Assembly (NCBI RefSeq): GCF_000381025.1
Contig: NZ_KB905814.1
Location: 496,001 to 560,000 of the forward strand
DNA length: 64,000 nucleotides
Source: Streptomyces sulphureus DSM 40104
Lineage (GTDB): Bacteria > Actinomycetota > Actinomycetes > Streptomycetales > Streptomycetaceae
Direction of reading: 5' to 3'
The notes under the pieces are model-generated. The model saw only the letters and a list, made by a program, of their open reading frames with translations. It did no database searches and was not told where the DNA came from. The translations under genes and the position numbers were made by a program. Numbering within the stretch: the first letter of the stretch is position 1; each line of letters starts with the position of its first letter. Positions 36,198 through 44,535 of the stretch are shown here, one piece after another.

Positions 36198-38019
36198 GCA
36201 TGAGAACGTCCGCTCCCCCGTCCGGTACGCCGAGCACCTGCTGCTGCCGGACGAGACGCCGGAGGAGGTCGGCCAGGAGGCCGTCGAACGGCGCGACCAC
36301 ATCCTCGGCCAGCTTCGCGCACTGCCCGACGAGGCCTTCACTACCTTGCAGTACCTCCAGCCCCAGGTCGGCTGCTTCAACCGTTGCGTCTTCTGCAGCC
36401 AGCACGCGGGAACGGACGTGTGGCAACTCACCAGGCGCGGCCTGCGCGACCTCTTCGCTGCGCTCTCCGGCGCCCTCCGCGAACGCCCGCACCTGAAAGG
36501 CGAGTTCACCGGCGCGCGGCCGCACAAGCCGCGTGTGCTCTTCCCCTACACGGACAACGACATCGCCTCCTACGCCCACCTCGACCACTACATCGAGCTG
36601 GCCAGGGACGTCATGCAGTGCCGGACGCGCCTGACCACCGTCGGCTATTCGTCGCGCAACGAACGGCTCGCCGCCATGCACCGGCGCATCAGCGCGGAGC
36701 TGGCCCCGGCCGTCTACGGCATGCGCCTCTCGGCGACACCCTTCGCGCACGGGTGGAGCGCAGGCGACGGCAAGGCGCAGAAGACCAGCAGGCGCGACTT
36801 CGTCGCCGACTTCACCGAGGCGCTGCGCACCTACCGGCCGCTGCTCGAACAGGCGGGCGCGGGGAAGGACGCGGTCTGCGTCGAGTTGCGGTTCCGACCG
36901 CTGGCCGTCCGCGCGGCGGTCACCGACACCGTGCTCGACGGCCACCATGTGCTCGCGTCCGGCCCCCACCTGCTCGTCTCGCGCGACCCCGTCGGCGGCC
37001 CCCCGCGGCTCGCGCACATCACCGGCATCGGCCCGGGGGGCGCAGCCGGCCGGTATCCGTCCCCCGCCGCCGATCCGGAGTTCTCCGAGCCGCCCTCGCC
37101 CTATCTGCTGGCCACCTCCGACGCGTTGGCGGCCGGCGGAGCCCAGGACTTTCTCCGCCGGGTACGCGCGGGCGAGCACACGTCGGCGGAACTGCGCGAG
37201 GTCGAGGTCTACCGCCTTACGAACCGTGACGGCCCGTACTACGCGATCGACCCCCGACTGAGCGGCTCGTTGCGCCCGTTGCAGCTCTACCCGGAGACCG
37301 ACCGCCGCGCCGCGGGGTACAACGACGCCTCCCGGCACTTCCTGCGCACCCTCGTCGACTACAAGGCGCAGCACGGTGCGGGCCGCCGTGAAGAGCTCGT
37401 CGGCGCCACGGTCCGCGACGTCGCAAGGGCGCTGTACGCGCTCCGCGTGCGGGCCCGGAAGTTCGACGCGTACGACGCCAGGGCCGCCGCGCACGTGCGG
37501 GAGGAGATCCTGCCGATGGTTCGCGTGGTGGCGGGGGCGATACTGTCGGCCGGCCTCCCACCCGCTCTCTTCTTCTCCCGCCGGTTCACCCTCGACACCG
37601 GCCAGGCCGCCAACCACGGGCGCGCCCGGGCGCTCTTCAAGGGGCTCGCCGGCACCGAGGACGAGCCGATGAGCCCGTGGGAGGAGCGGAGCAACCACAT
37701 CTCCGTCGCCAAGGGCCACGTCTGGCGGCTCGCCCCCGTCCCCTTCTCCCCCGGCGCCTCCGCGGACCCGGGGGCCGCCCGGCGGGGCGGCAAGAACGGT
37801 GTGGCCGGCCGGGACTGCGTCGTCGTGCAGGAGATGGACGCCCGCTACGTGCAGCCCGTCGACCACCGGACGGGCCAGCGCCTGCGTGAGTTCCGCATCG
37901 ACGGGGTCGAGACGGAGCACCTGCCGCTGCGCGAGGGTCTCGAGCGCCGCCTGCTGCCCGGAGTCCGGGGCACCGCCGCGGAGTTGCCGCTCCTGCCGGC
38001 CGACGGCGGAGGGAGCTGA
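36190..38019 (+). CDS. Radical SAM protein of unknown subfamily
   Basis: This 609-residue protein has a canonical [4Fe-4S]/SAM loop, C62-x3-C66-x2-C69 (C-F-N-R-C-V-F-C). No cobalamin-binding D-x-H-x2-G motif and no Cys-rich SPASM tail could be recognised. The C-terminal ~250 residues contain only isolated Cys and no fold I can name. I cannot place it among radical SAM families. Its neighbours (aminotransferase, sugar SDRs, kinase) suggest a sugar- or nucleotide-linked substrate: epimerisation, dehydration, deamination or C-C bond formation. ATG 36190 overlaps the aminotransferase gene, indicating coupled translation. Confidence 0.85.
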   Translation: MSEHENVRSPVRYAEHLLLPDETPEEVGQEAVERRDHILGQLRALPDEAFTTLQYLQPQVGCFNRCVFCSQHAGTDVWQLTRRGLRDLFAALSGALRERPHLKGEFTGARPHKPRVLFPYTDNDIASYAHLDHYIELARDVMQCRTRLTTVGYSSRNERLAAMHRRISAELAPAVYGMRLSATPFAHGWSAGDGKAQKTSRRDFVADFTEALRTYRPLLEQAGAGKDAVCVELRFRPLAVRAAVTDTVLDGHHVLASGPHLLVSRDPVGGPPRLAHITGIGPGGAAGRYPSPAADPEFSEPPSPYLLATSDALAAGGAQDFLRRVRAGEHTSAELREVEVYRLTNRDGPYYAIDPRLSGSLRPLQLYPETDRRAAGYNDASRHFLRTLVDYKAQHGAGRREELVGATVRDVARALYALRVRARKFDAYDARAAAHVREEILPMVRVVAGAILSAGLPPALFFSRRFTLDTGQAANHGRARALFKGLAGTEDEPMSPWEERSNHISVAKGHVWRLAPVPFSPGASADPGAARRGGKNGVAGRDCVVVQEMDARYVQPVDHRTGQRLREFRIDGVETEHLPLREGLERRLLPGVRGTAAELPLLPADGGGS

Positions 38020-38023
38020 CCGC

Positions 38024-38668
38024 GTGCTGATCGTCGTCGAAGGCATCCACTCGTCGGGAAAGTCCACCCTGAGCGAGGCTCTCGCCCGGTGGCTGCGCGA
38101 GCGGGGCGAGAGGGTCGTCGAGACCTCGTGGAACTCCTCCGAAGTGCTCGGCCCGCACATCACCCGGCTGAAGATCGACAACCGTCTGCGCCCGACCACG
38201 ATGGTGCTGATGGAGGCTGCGGACCTCGCCCACCGGTACGAGCGCGTCCTGCGGCCGGCTCTGGACGAGGGGCGCGTCGTCGTCAGCGACAGGTACCTCT
38301 ACTCGACGTTGGTCCGCGGGCGGCTCCGCGGCGTCGAAGAGGGGTTCATCCGGCGCTGTTTCAGCTTCGCACCGGCTCCCGACCTCGTCCTCCACGTCCG
38401 CTCCTCCGGGGGGACGACGCTTGAGCGGAGGCTCTCCGCCGGCCAGTCGATCGGCGGGCACATGGCGGGCGAAGACTTCCGCCCGATCTCCGACGAGCGG
38501 GCGGCCTTCGTCGAACTGCAGGAACGCACCGAGCAGTTGTACGGCGAGGTGCTGCCGCCCGGCACGGTGCGCCTTCCGGAGGGCGCCACCCCGGCCGCGC
38601 TGCACTCTCTCGCCGCCGCCGAGGTGGACCGCGTGCTGCGGGAGCGGCGGGGGACGGTGGCCCGGTGA
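38024..38668 (+). CDS. Thymidylate-kinase-like P-loop kinase
   Basis: The 214-residue product starts at GTG 38024. The P-loop G-I-H-S-S-G-K-S-T lies at residues 7-15, D-R-Y-L-Y-S-T at the DRY/DRF position of TMP kinases follows, and a basic lid with R-R-L comes later. Length and motif order match dTMP kinases. Yet a housekeeping tmk would not be expected inside an antibiotic operon, and the substrate-side residues diverge. It may phosphorylate a sugar or nucleoside intermediate. It lies 4 bases after the radical SAM gene and overlaps the next gene (GTGA). Confidence 0.8.
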   Translation: MLIVVEGIHSSGKSTLSEALARWLRERGERVVETSWNSSEVLGPHITRLKIDNRLRPTTMVLMEAADLAHRYERVLRPALDEGRVVVSDRYLYSTLVRGRLRGVEEGFIRRCFSFAPAPDLVLHVRSSGGTTLERRLSAGQSIGGHMAGEDFRPISDERAAFVELQERTEQLYGEVLPPGTVRLPEGATPAALHSLAAAEVDRVLRERRGTVAR

Positions 38669-39576
38669 CCGCCGTCCTCGTCACCGGGGCCGCCGGCACG
38701 CTCGGGAGAGCGGTGCTCGGCACCTGGAGCGCTGCCCCGTCCCACCCGCCGCTGGTGGCCCTCGACCGGCGTCCTCCACCGGAGTTGCCGGGCGTCCACT
38801 CCCTCACGGCCGAGTCGGACGGGCCCTTCTCCGCCGCGGACCGCGCCCTGCTCGACGGTGTCACGCACCTCGTCCACCTCGCGGGGACGGTCACCACGGG
38901 CACGGCGCCCGCCGACGGACGCTGGGCGTCCCTGCTCGACGAACCCCGCACGCTCACACGGCTGTTGGAGGTGCTGCCCGCTCTGCGCCACACCACGTTC
39001 GCCAGCAGCTACATGGTGTACGCCGCGCCCCGGCGGGGCCCGCTCACCGAGCGCCACGAGAAGCGCGCCTGCAACGCCTACGCGTGGTCGAAGAGCGCCA
39101 CCGAGCTGCTACTGGAGGGGAGCGGCGTCCCCGGTTGCTCCCTGCGGTTCACCGGTGTGTACGGCCCCGGGGTGCCGCTCTCGACGGGCCGGCTGCTGAT
39201 GCTCGTGCTGGAGGCCGCGCTGTCCGGCTCCCCGCTGCGTCTCTCCGGCCCCGACTCCCGGCGCAACCACCTGTACATCGACGACGCCGTCACGGCGCTG
39301 CGGCGGGCGTGCGAGGAGGAGTGGGCCGGCAGCTTCAACATCGGCGGCCCGGCGGGGATCTCGACGCGGGAGGTGGTCGACACCGTCGCCTCGCTCACCG
39401 GCACCCCTCTCGACGTGACCTGGGAGCCGGGCGCGCCCGGCTGGGACGCCGCCGTGGACACGTCCGCCGTACGGGAGCGCTACGGGTTCCAGGCGCGCAC
39501 CCCGATGCGGGAGGGGCTCGACGCCTACCGCGCCTGGCTACTCGACGCCCCGGCTGCCGGCGGTGGCGCCGCATGA
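38665..39576 (+). CDS. NAD-dependent epimerase/dehydratase SDR, third copy
   Basis: This 303-residue SDR starts at GTG 38665. It has G-A-A-G-T-L-G near residue 8, A-S-S-Y-M-V-Y-A, and Tyr-x3-Lys in Y-A-W-S-K. It is followed by another SDR in an ATGA overlap. Together they look like a tandem pair acting on consecutive steps of the same NDP-sugar, for example epimerisation and ketoreduction. Confidence 0.83.
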   Translation: MTAVLVTGAAGTLGRAVLGTWSAAPSHPPLVALDRRPPPELPGVHSLTAESDGPFSAADRALLDGVTHLVHLAGTVTTGTAPADGRWASLLDEPRTLTRLLEVLPALRHTTFASSYMVYAAPRRGPLTERHEKRACNAYAWSKSATELLLEGSGVPGCSLRFTGVYGPGVPLSTGRLLMLVLEAALSGSPLRLSGPDSRRNHLYIDDAVTALRRACEEEWAGSFNIGGPAGISTREVVDTVASLTGTPLDVTWEPGAPGWDAAVDTSAVRERYGFQARTPMREGLDAYRAWLLDAPAAGGGAA

Positions 39577-40517
39577 CGACGCAACGCTCCCCGGGAGCCG
39601 CGGCAGAGGTCCGGGAGACCGTCCTGCTCACCGGCACGGCGGGCTTCCTCGGCAGGTGGACAGCGCAGGCACTCGCCGGCCGGCCGCGGGTCGCGGCGAC
39701 CGCGCGCTCCGCACCCGACGGCCCCTTCGACATCCGCGCTGGTGCGGACCTGACGAGCGAGCGGGAGGTCAGGCAGCTCCACGCCGCGCTCCCCTCCGGC
39801 CCGGTGCGGCTGATCCACCTGGCGGGCGAACACAGGTCGCCTGCGCCCGAGCGGCTTCTGCAAGCCAACGTGGCGCCGCTGCTCCACCTCCTCGACGTTC
39901 TCGGCGACCGGCTGAGCCACCTCACGCTCGCCTCCAGCGTCGCGATCTACGGCTTTCCCAGCGGAACGCCCGGTCCCGGCCCACGCTCCGTGGACCCCCT
40001 CACCGCGTACGGGCGGAGCAAGTGGCTCCAGGAGCAGGCGGCCGGGCTCTTCCGCGCGCACCGGGAGGTCCCCGTCGCCGTGCTGCGGCTGGCGAGCCTG
40101 TACGGGGAGGGCGGGAGCACCAACGCCGTCGGCGCGCTGGCGCGGTGCGCGGCCACCGGCGGCACGTTCACGGTCGGCGCCGGTCCCCACGGGCTCAGCG
40201 CCAGGGACTACCTCCACGCCGAGGACGCGGCCCGCGCCGTCGTCGCTGCCTCGGACGCCCTGCACGACGGCGCCCTCGACATCGGCTCCGGCACCGCGCT
40301 GTCGCCGTTCGACCTCGTGGAGACCGCGCGGCGGGCGGGCGAGCAGGTGCGGGTCGCGGCACATGCGTCGCCGGCCGACGTGACGTCCTCCTTCGCCTGC
40401 GACGCCGGACCTGCCGCGCGCGTCCTCGGCTTCCGGCCGCGCGTCACCCTGCTCGACGGGTTCCGGCGCACGCTGGCCTGGTATCGCGGCCCCGGCGGGC
40501 GGGAGGTGCGGCGATGA
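39573..40517 (+). CDS. NAD-dependent epimerase/dehydratase SDR, fourth copy
   Basis: This 314-residue SDR starts at ATG 39573. It carries G-T-A-G-F-L-G near residue 20, A-S-S-V-A-I-Y-G, and Tyr-x3-Lys in Y-G-R-S-K. The substrate loop is short, as in dTDP-4-keto reductases. It is translationally coupled both upstream (ATGA) and downstream (ATGA with aminotransferase copy 2). Confidence 0.83.
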   Translation: MTTQRSPGAAAEVRETVLLTGTAGFLGRWTAQALAGRPRVAATARSAPDGPFDIRAGADLTSEREVRQLHAALPSGPVRLIHLAGEHRSPAPERLLQANVAPLLHLLDVLGDRLSHLTLASSVAIYGFPSGTPGPGPRSVDPLTAYGRSKWLQEQAAGLFRAHREVPVAVLRLASLYGEGGSTNAVGALARCAATGGTFTVGAGPHGLSARDYLHAEDAARAVVAASDALHDGALDIGSGTALSPFDLVETARRAGEQVRVAAHASPADVTSSFACDAGPAARVLGFRPRVTLLDGFRRTLAWYRGPGGREVRR

Positions 40518-41713
40518 CGGAACCCGTGCCGTTCTTCCAACCCGCCATCGGCGAGGAGGAGATCGCCGAGGTCTCCGACACCCTCCGGAGCGGCTGGCTC
40601 ACCACGGGCCCCAAGACGGCGAGGCTGGAGTCGTCGATCCGCGATCTCGCCGGAGCGCAGGACGCCGTCGCGACGTCGTCCGGCACCGCGGCGCTGCACC
40701 TGGCGCTGCTGGCGATCGGCGCGGGGCCGGGGGACGAAGTGATCACCACCGCCCTCACCTGCGCCGCGACGGTCAACGTCATAGCAGCCACCGGGGCCAC
40801 CCCGGTGCTGGCCGACGTCTGCCCCGACACCCTCAACCTGGACGCGCGCAAGGCCGAGGCGGCGGTCACCGGCCGCACCGTCGCCGTCCTGCCCGTCCAC
40901 TACGCCGGACACCCCTGCGCCATGGGCGAGTTGGCGCAGATGGCGCACCGGCACGGTCTGGTCCTGATCGAGGACGCGGCACACGCGCTCGGCGCGGCGC
41001 TCGACGGACGGCCCGTCGGCAGCACCGCCGACCTCACGGCGTTCAGCTTCTACGCGACGAAACTGATGACGACAGGCGAGGGCGGCATGCTGGTCGGCCG
41101 CACCGACCTGGTGGAGCGCGCCAGGTCCCTCGCCTCGCACGGCGAGCAGTGGGAGGCCGACGACCGCCGCAGCCTCGACGCGGAGGCGTGGCGCGACGTC
41201 GTCCAACCCGGCCTCAAATACCGGATGTCCGATGTGCAGGCGAGCCTCGGCCTTCCGCAGTTCGCCAAGCTGGACGGCTTCCTGAGGAGGAGGCGGGAGA
41301 TCGCGGAGGCCTACGTCGAGGCCCTCGCGGAGACGGAGCAGGTCGAGCTCCCGACCGTGCGGCCCGGCGCGCGGCCGTCCTGGCACCTCTTCACCCTCCG
41401 AACGCGGCCCCGGCTGCTGTCGATCGGGCGGGACGAGTTCGTCCGGCAGGTGCGCCTGGCGGGGGGCAACGCGGCCCGCCAGTTCAGGCCGATCTACCGG
41501 GAGCCCTACTACCGGGACCGCTTCCCCGGGGCGCACACGGCGCTCCCCGTCACCGAGAACGAGGCGGCGAGGGTGCTGTCGCTCCCCGTCCACCCTCGGC
41601 TGACCGAAAGAGCGCAGGCCCGGGTGGTGGACGCGGTCGTCCACGTCGCGCGCCGGTTCGGCGCCGAGGTCCCACGGCAACCGCAACGAGTCGAAGGAGA
41701 TCTGTCCACATGA
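40514..41713 (+). CDS. DegT/DnrJ/EryC1/StrS aminotransferase, copy 2
   Basis: This 399-residue PLP enzyme shares with copy 1 the S-G-W-L-T-x-G-P opening, E-D-A-A-H-A-L-G, and the Lys in F-S-F-Y-A-T-K-L-M-T-T-G-E-G-G. It is probably also an ArnB/PseC-like 4-aminotransferase. Two such enzymes suggest two separate amino sugars or two amination steps. It ends in an ATGA overlap with the deacetylase gene. Confidence 0.9.
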   Translation: MTEPVPFFQPAIGEEEIAEVSDTLRSGWLTTGPKTARLESSIRDLAGAQDAVATSSGTAALHLALLAIGAGPGDEVITTALTCAATVNVIAATGATPVLADVCPDTLNLDARKAEAAVTGRTVAVLPVHYAGHPCAMGELAQMAHRHGLVLIEDAAHALGAALDGRPVGSTADLTAFSFYATKLMTTGEGGMLVGRTDLVERARSLASHGEQWEADDRRSLDAEAWRDVVQPGLKYRMSDVQASLGLPQFAKLDGFLRRRREIAEAYVEALAETEQVELPTVRPGARPSWHLFTLRTRPRLLSIGRDEFVRQVRLAGGNAARQFRPIYREPYYRDRFPGAHTALPVTENEAARVLSLPVHPRLTERAQARVVDAVVHVARRFGAEVPRQPQRVEGDLST

Positions 41714-42447
41714 GCGCCGCTTCTGCCACCCCCTCCCCCTGCTCCTACCGGCACGAGCACTTCCGGGACACGCTCGCGCTCGGGTTGGAGCGCGGCTACA
41801 CCTTTCGCACCTGCGCGGACTACGCGGCGAAGGGGCCCGTACCTGAGCAGCTCCTCGCGGTGATGCGGCACGACATCGACCTGATGCCGGAGCGCGCCCC
41901 CGCCATGGCGCTCATCGAGGCCGAACTCGGCATCCAAGCCACCTACTTCGTCCGGGTGCACGCCAACGAGTACAACGCCTTCGGCCACGAGACCCTGGCG
42001 ATCCTGCGGGACCTCGTGGACATGGGCCACGAGATCGGCCTGCACGCCGAGCCCCTCGACCTCCAGGCGTCCGCGGGGGTGGAGCCCGTGCGGGCGATCA
42101 GAGCCTCCGTCGCCGCGCTGGAAGGCGTGCTCGACGTGGAGATCGAGGGGGTCGCGTCGCACAACGACATCACCCCGGACAACAACCTCGACTACTTCCG
42201 GCGCACGCCCGCCGCCGACCTCGGCCTCAGCTACGAGGCGTACGACGACAGCGGGCTCGACCTCTTCGCGAAGAGCCACTACGTCACCGACGGCCACTTC
42301 TGGTACTGGCGCACCTTCAAGGGCGGCGAGCTGACCGAGGACAGGTCGTGCCTGTGCGAGCACTTCGACGCGCGCCGCGCGCCGGTCTACGCCCTCCTTC
42401 ACCCGCACCTCTGGTTCGCCAAGCACTTCCAGCGGGTGAACCACTGA
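41710..42447 (+). CDS. Polysaccharide-deacetylase-like (NodB fold) hydrolase
   Basis: This 245-residue protein has the NodB metal motif as R-H-D-I-D near residue 57 (Asp-Asp pair with His), then G-H-E-I-G-L-H-A-E-P and a late L-H-P-H. There is no signal peptide, so it acts in the cytoplasm, unlike cell-wall deacetylases. Intracellular NodB proteins in antibiotic clusters remove an N-acetyl group from a sugar intermediate, which would expose an amine for the formyl- or acyl-transfer steps encoded downstream. Confidence 0.82.
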   Translation: MSAASATPSPCSYRHEHFRDTLALGLERGYTFRTCADYAAKGPVPEQLLAVMRHDIDLMPERAPAMALIEAELGIQATYFVRVHANEYNAFGHETLAILRDLVDMGHEIGLHAEPLDLQASAGVEPVRAIRASVAALEGVLDVEIEGVASHNDITPDNNLDYFRRTPAADLGLSYEAYDDSGLDLFAKSHYVTDGHFWYWRTFKGGELTEDRSCLCEHFDARRAPVYALLHPHLWFAKHFQRVNH

Positions 42448-42500
42448 GGCGGCACGCTTCCCGACACACCGTTCCCACCCACGACTTACCGAGGTCACGC

Positions 42501-43376
42501 ATGGCACCGAGCACCGTCCCCCCGGGGCTGACCCCGGACGAGCACGCCGAGCGGCTGGAGTTGTACGGCTTCACCGTCGTCGACGACGTACTGGACCCGA
42601 CGACCGTGGCCGAAGCCAGGGAGCGCATCGAGCACCTCTACGCGCACGACCCCGGCGTGGAGGCCAAGCGCAGCTCGCCCCTGGAAACGATGCACGTCGA
42701 GAACCTGCCCAACAAGGGCAAGCTCTTCGAGACGTTCTTCCTGAACCCCCGGGTGCTGCCGCTCGCCGAACGCCTCCTCGGTGAGGACCTCATCGCCCAG
42801 GACGTCTGGTCGTTCGGCATCCCGCCCGGCGCACCGGCGTACCGGCTGCACGCCGACGACGACGTGCGCTCCCCCGGCACCCCGCTCTCCGTGGTGACGA
42901 TCTATGCGCTGACCGACTTCACCGCGGAGAACGGCGCCACCCGCATCGTCCCCGGTAGCCACTGGATTCCGCGCTACCCCGAGCCCCGCTCGTACGCGGG
43001 AGAGATCAACATCGAGGCCCCCGCCGGCTCCTGCGTCATGCTGCTCGGCTCCGCGTGGCACTCCTCGGGCGCCAACCGCACCGACACCGTCCGCACCTCG
43101 ATGTCCTGCTACTTCTCCAAGCCCTGGATCAAGCAGTACATCGACTTCAGCCGCTCCCTTTCGACCGACGTGCTGGACCGCGCGACGCCCGAGGCCCGTC
43201 GTGTCCTCGGCGTCAAGAGCCGTACGCGGCACACGGAACGCTGGCAGTGGGACGAGGAGACCGGGTACCCCGAGGCGGAGCACCACCCGGAGCTGGCCGG
43301 CCTCGGGTACGGCCCGTGCTGCCTGCACGGCCGTACCGCCCAGCCGGCCGGGGCGTCGGGAGAGCGGCATGGGTGA
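42501..43376 (+). CDS. Phytanoyl-CoA dioxygenase family (PhyH) Fe/2-oxoglutarate oxygenase, copy 1
   Basis: This 291-residue protein has the first two Fe ligands in R-L-H-A-D-D-D (H-x-D), the distal His in S-A-W-H-S-S-G, and an expected Arg downstream. The 53-base gap upstream is one of the few in this operon and has a modest GAGG ribosome site. PhyH enzymes in secondary metabolism hydroxylate, desaturate or cleave carrier-bound or free substrates. The gene overlaps the next by 8 bases. Confidence 0.88.
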   Translation: MAPSTVPPGLTPDEHAERLELYGFTVVDDVLDPTTVAEARERIEHLYAHDPGVEAKRSSPLETMHVENLPNKGKLFETFFLNPRVLPLAERLLGEDLIAQDVWSFGIPPGAPAYRLHADDDVRSPGTPLSVVTIYALTDFTAENGATRIVPGSHWIPRYPEPRSYAGEINIEAPAGSCVMLLGSAWHSSGANRTDTVRTSMSCYFSKPWIKQYIDFSRSLSTDVLDRATPEARRVLGVKSRTRHTERWQWDEETGYPEAEHHPELAGLGYGPCCLHGRTAQPAGASGERHG

Positions 43377-44487
43377 AGACCGCACGCGGGAGATCCGCCT
43401 CATCCTCGACACCGCCCGCCCGCACCTGACCGCGGACGACGTCACGGCGCTGCGCGCGCTGTCGGCGGAGGACGTCGACTGGGCCTTCGTGCTCGACCAG
43501 GCCTTCCGCCACCGGGTCCTTCCCCTCTTCGCCCGCAATTTCGTGCGATACCAGCTCCACCCCGAGATGCTGAAGCCGATGCCGTCGTTCCTCTACGAGG
43601 AGCTTCTCGTCAACGTCCACCACGCCAACGAGGTGCGCAACGAGGCGCTCGTGCGCGAACTCGGCGAGGTGCTGCGGGGGTTGCGGCAGCGCGGCGTCGA
43701 AGCCGTGGTGCGCAAGGGCGCGGTCCTGGGTCAGGAGGTCTACGGCGACATCGGCGCCCGGCGCTCCTACGACATCGACCTGATCGTCGAGCCGGACGAA
43801 GTCCCCACAGTGCGGGAGGAGTTGGAGGCGCTCGGCTACGGCACGGGCGGCCCCGCGGCGAACCGGCGCACGCTGGCCCCGCTGCCGCGCGCGCAGTCGG
43901 CCTTCTGGGCGCTGCGGGTCCCGAACCTGGCCTTCCGGCGCACGACGAGCGAGAGGTTCGTGGGGACCTTCGTCATCGACGTCTGCCTCAACCAGTTCCT
44001 CCCCGGCAGCGGCTACGACCTGCCGCCGGGGAACCTGCGCGAACGCTCCCGCCAGTTGACCTTGTTCGGCTTCCCCGCCCGGGCGTTCACCCACGAGGAG
44101 ATGCTGGTCGACCTCGCCACGCACCTCTTCAAGGAGGCCACCACCCTCCACTACGTCCACCTCAGCCAGGACCTGACCGTCGCCAAGTTCCTCGACCTGG
44201 CCATGTACGCCCGGCACCGACCGGTCGACTGGCCGCGGTTCGTCGACCTGTGCCACCGGTACGGCATCGCGAAGCCGGTGTACTTCGCCCTCCACTACAC
44301 GCGAGCCGTCTATCCGGACAGCCTGCCCGACGAGGTGCTCTCGGCGCTCCGCCCGCCGGACACGTCGTTCCTCCACGAGATCGGCGCCGTCGACAAGCTG
44401 CCCCACCAGTGGCAGGGGGACCTCCTTGCCCGCATGTTCGACAACACACGCGCAGCCCAGGCCCCGCCGAGCCCCCTCCCCTTCTGA
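43369..44487 (+). CDS. Nucleotidyltransferase-fold protein (NTP_transf_5 type)
   Basis: This 372-residue protein contains K-G-A-V-L followed by Y-G-D-I-G-A-R-R-S-Y-D-I-D-L-I-V, the Gly/Asp-x-Asp core of the Pol-beta-like superfamily known from family PF14907. The rest is helical. Function is not established for the family, although members recur in biosynthetic clusters. It could transfer a nucleotidyl group to a hydroxyl (self-resistance) or serve an activation step. Confidence 0.75.
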   Translation: MGEDRTREIRLILDTARPHLTADDVTALRALSAEDVDWAFVLDQAFRHRVLPLFARNFVRYQLHPEMLKPMPSFLYEELLVNVHHANEVRNEALVRELGEVLRGLRQRGVEAVVRKGAVLGQEVYGDIGARRSYDIDLIVEPDEVPTVREELEALGYGTGGPAANRRTLAPLPRAQSAFWALRVPNLAFRRTTSERFVGTFVIDVCLNQFLPGSGYDLPPGNLRERSRQLTLFGFPARAFTHEEMLVDLATHLFKEATTLHYVHLSQDLTVAKFLDLAMYARHRPVDWPRFVDLCHRYGIAKPVYFALHYTRAVYPDSLPDEVLSALRPPDTSFLHEIGAVDKLPHQWQGDLLARMFDNTRAAQAPPSPLPF

Positions 44488-44535
44488 ACGCGCTGCACTG
44501 CACACCCCGGAACGTCGGAAGTGAGAAGCACCTAG

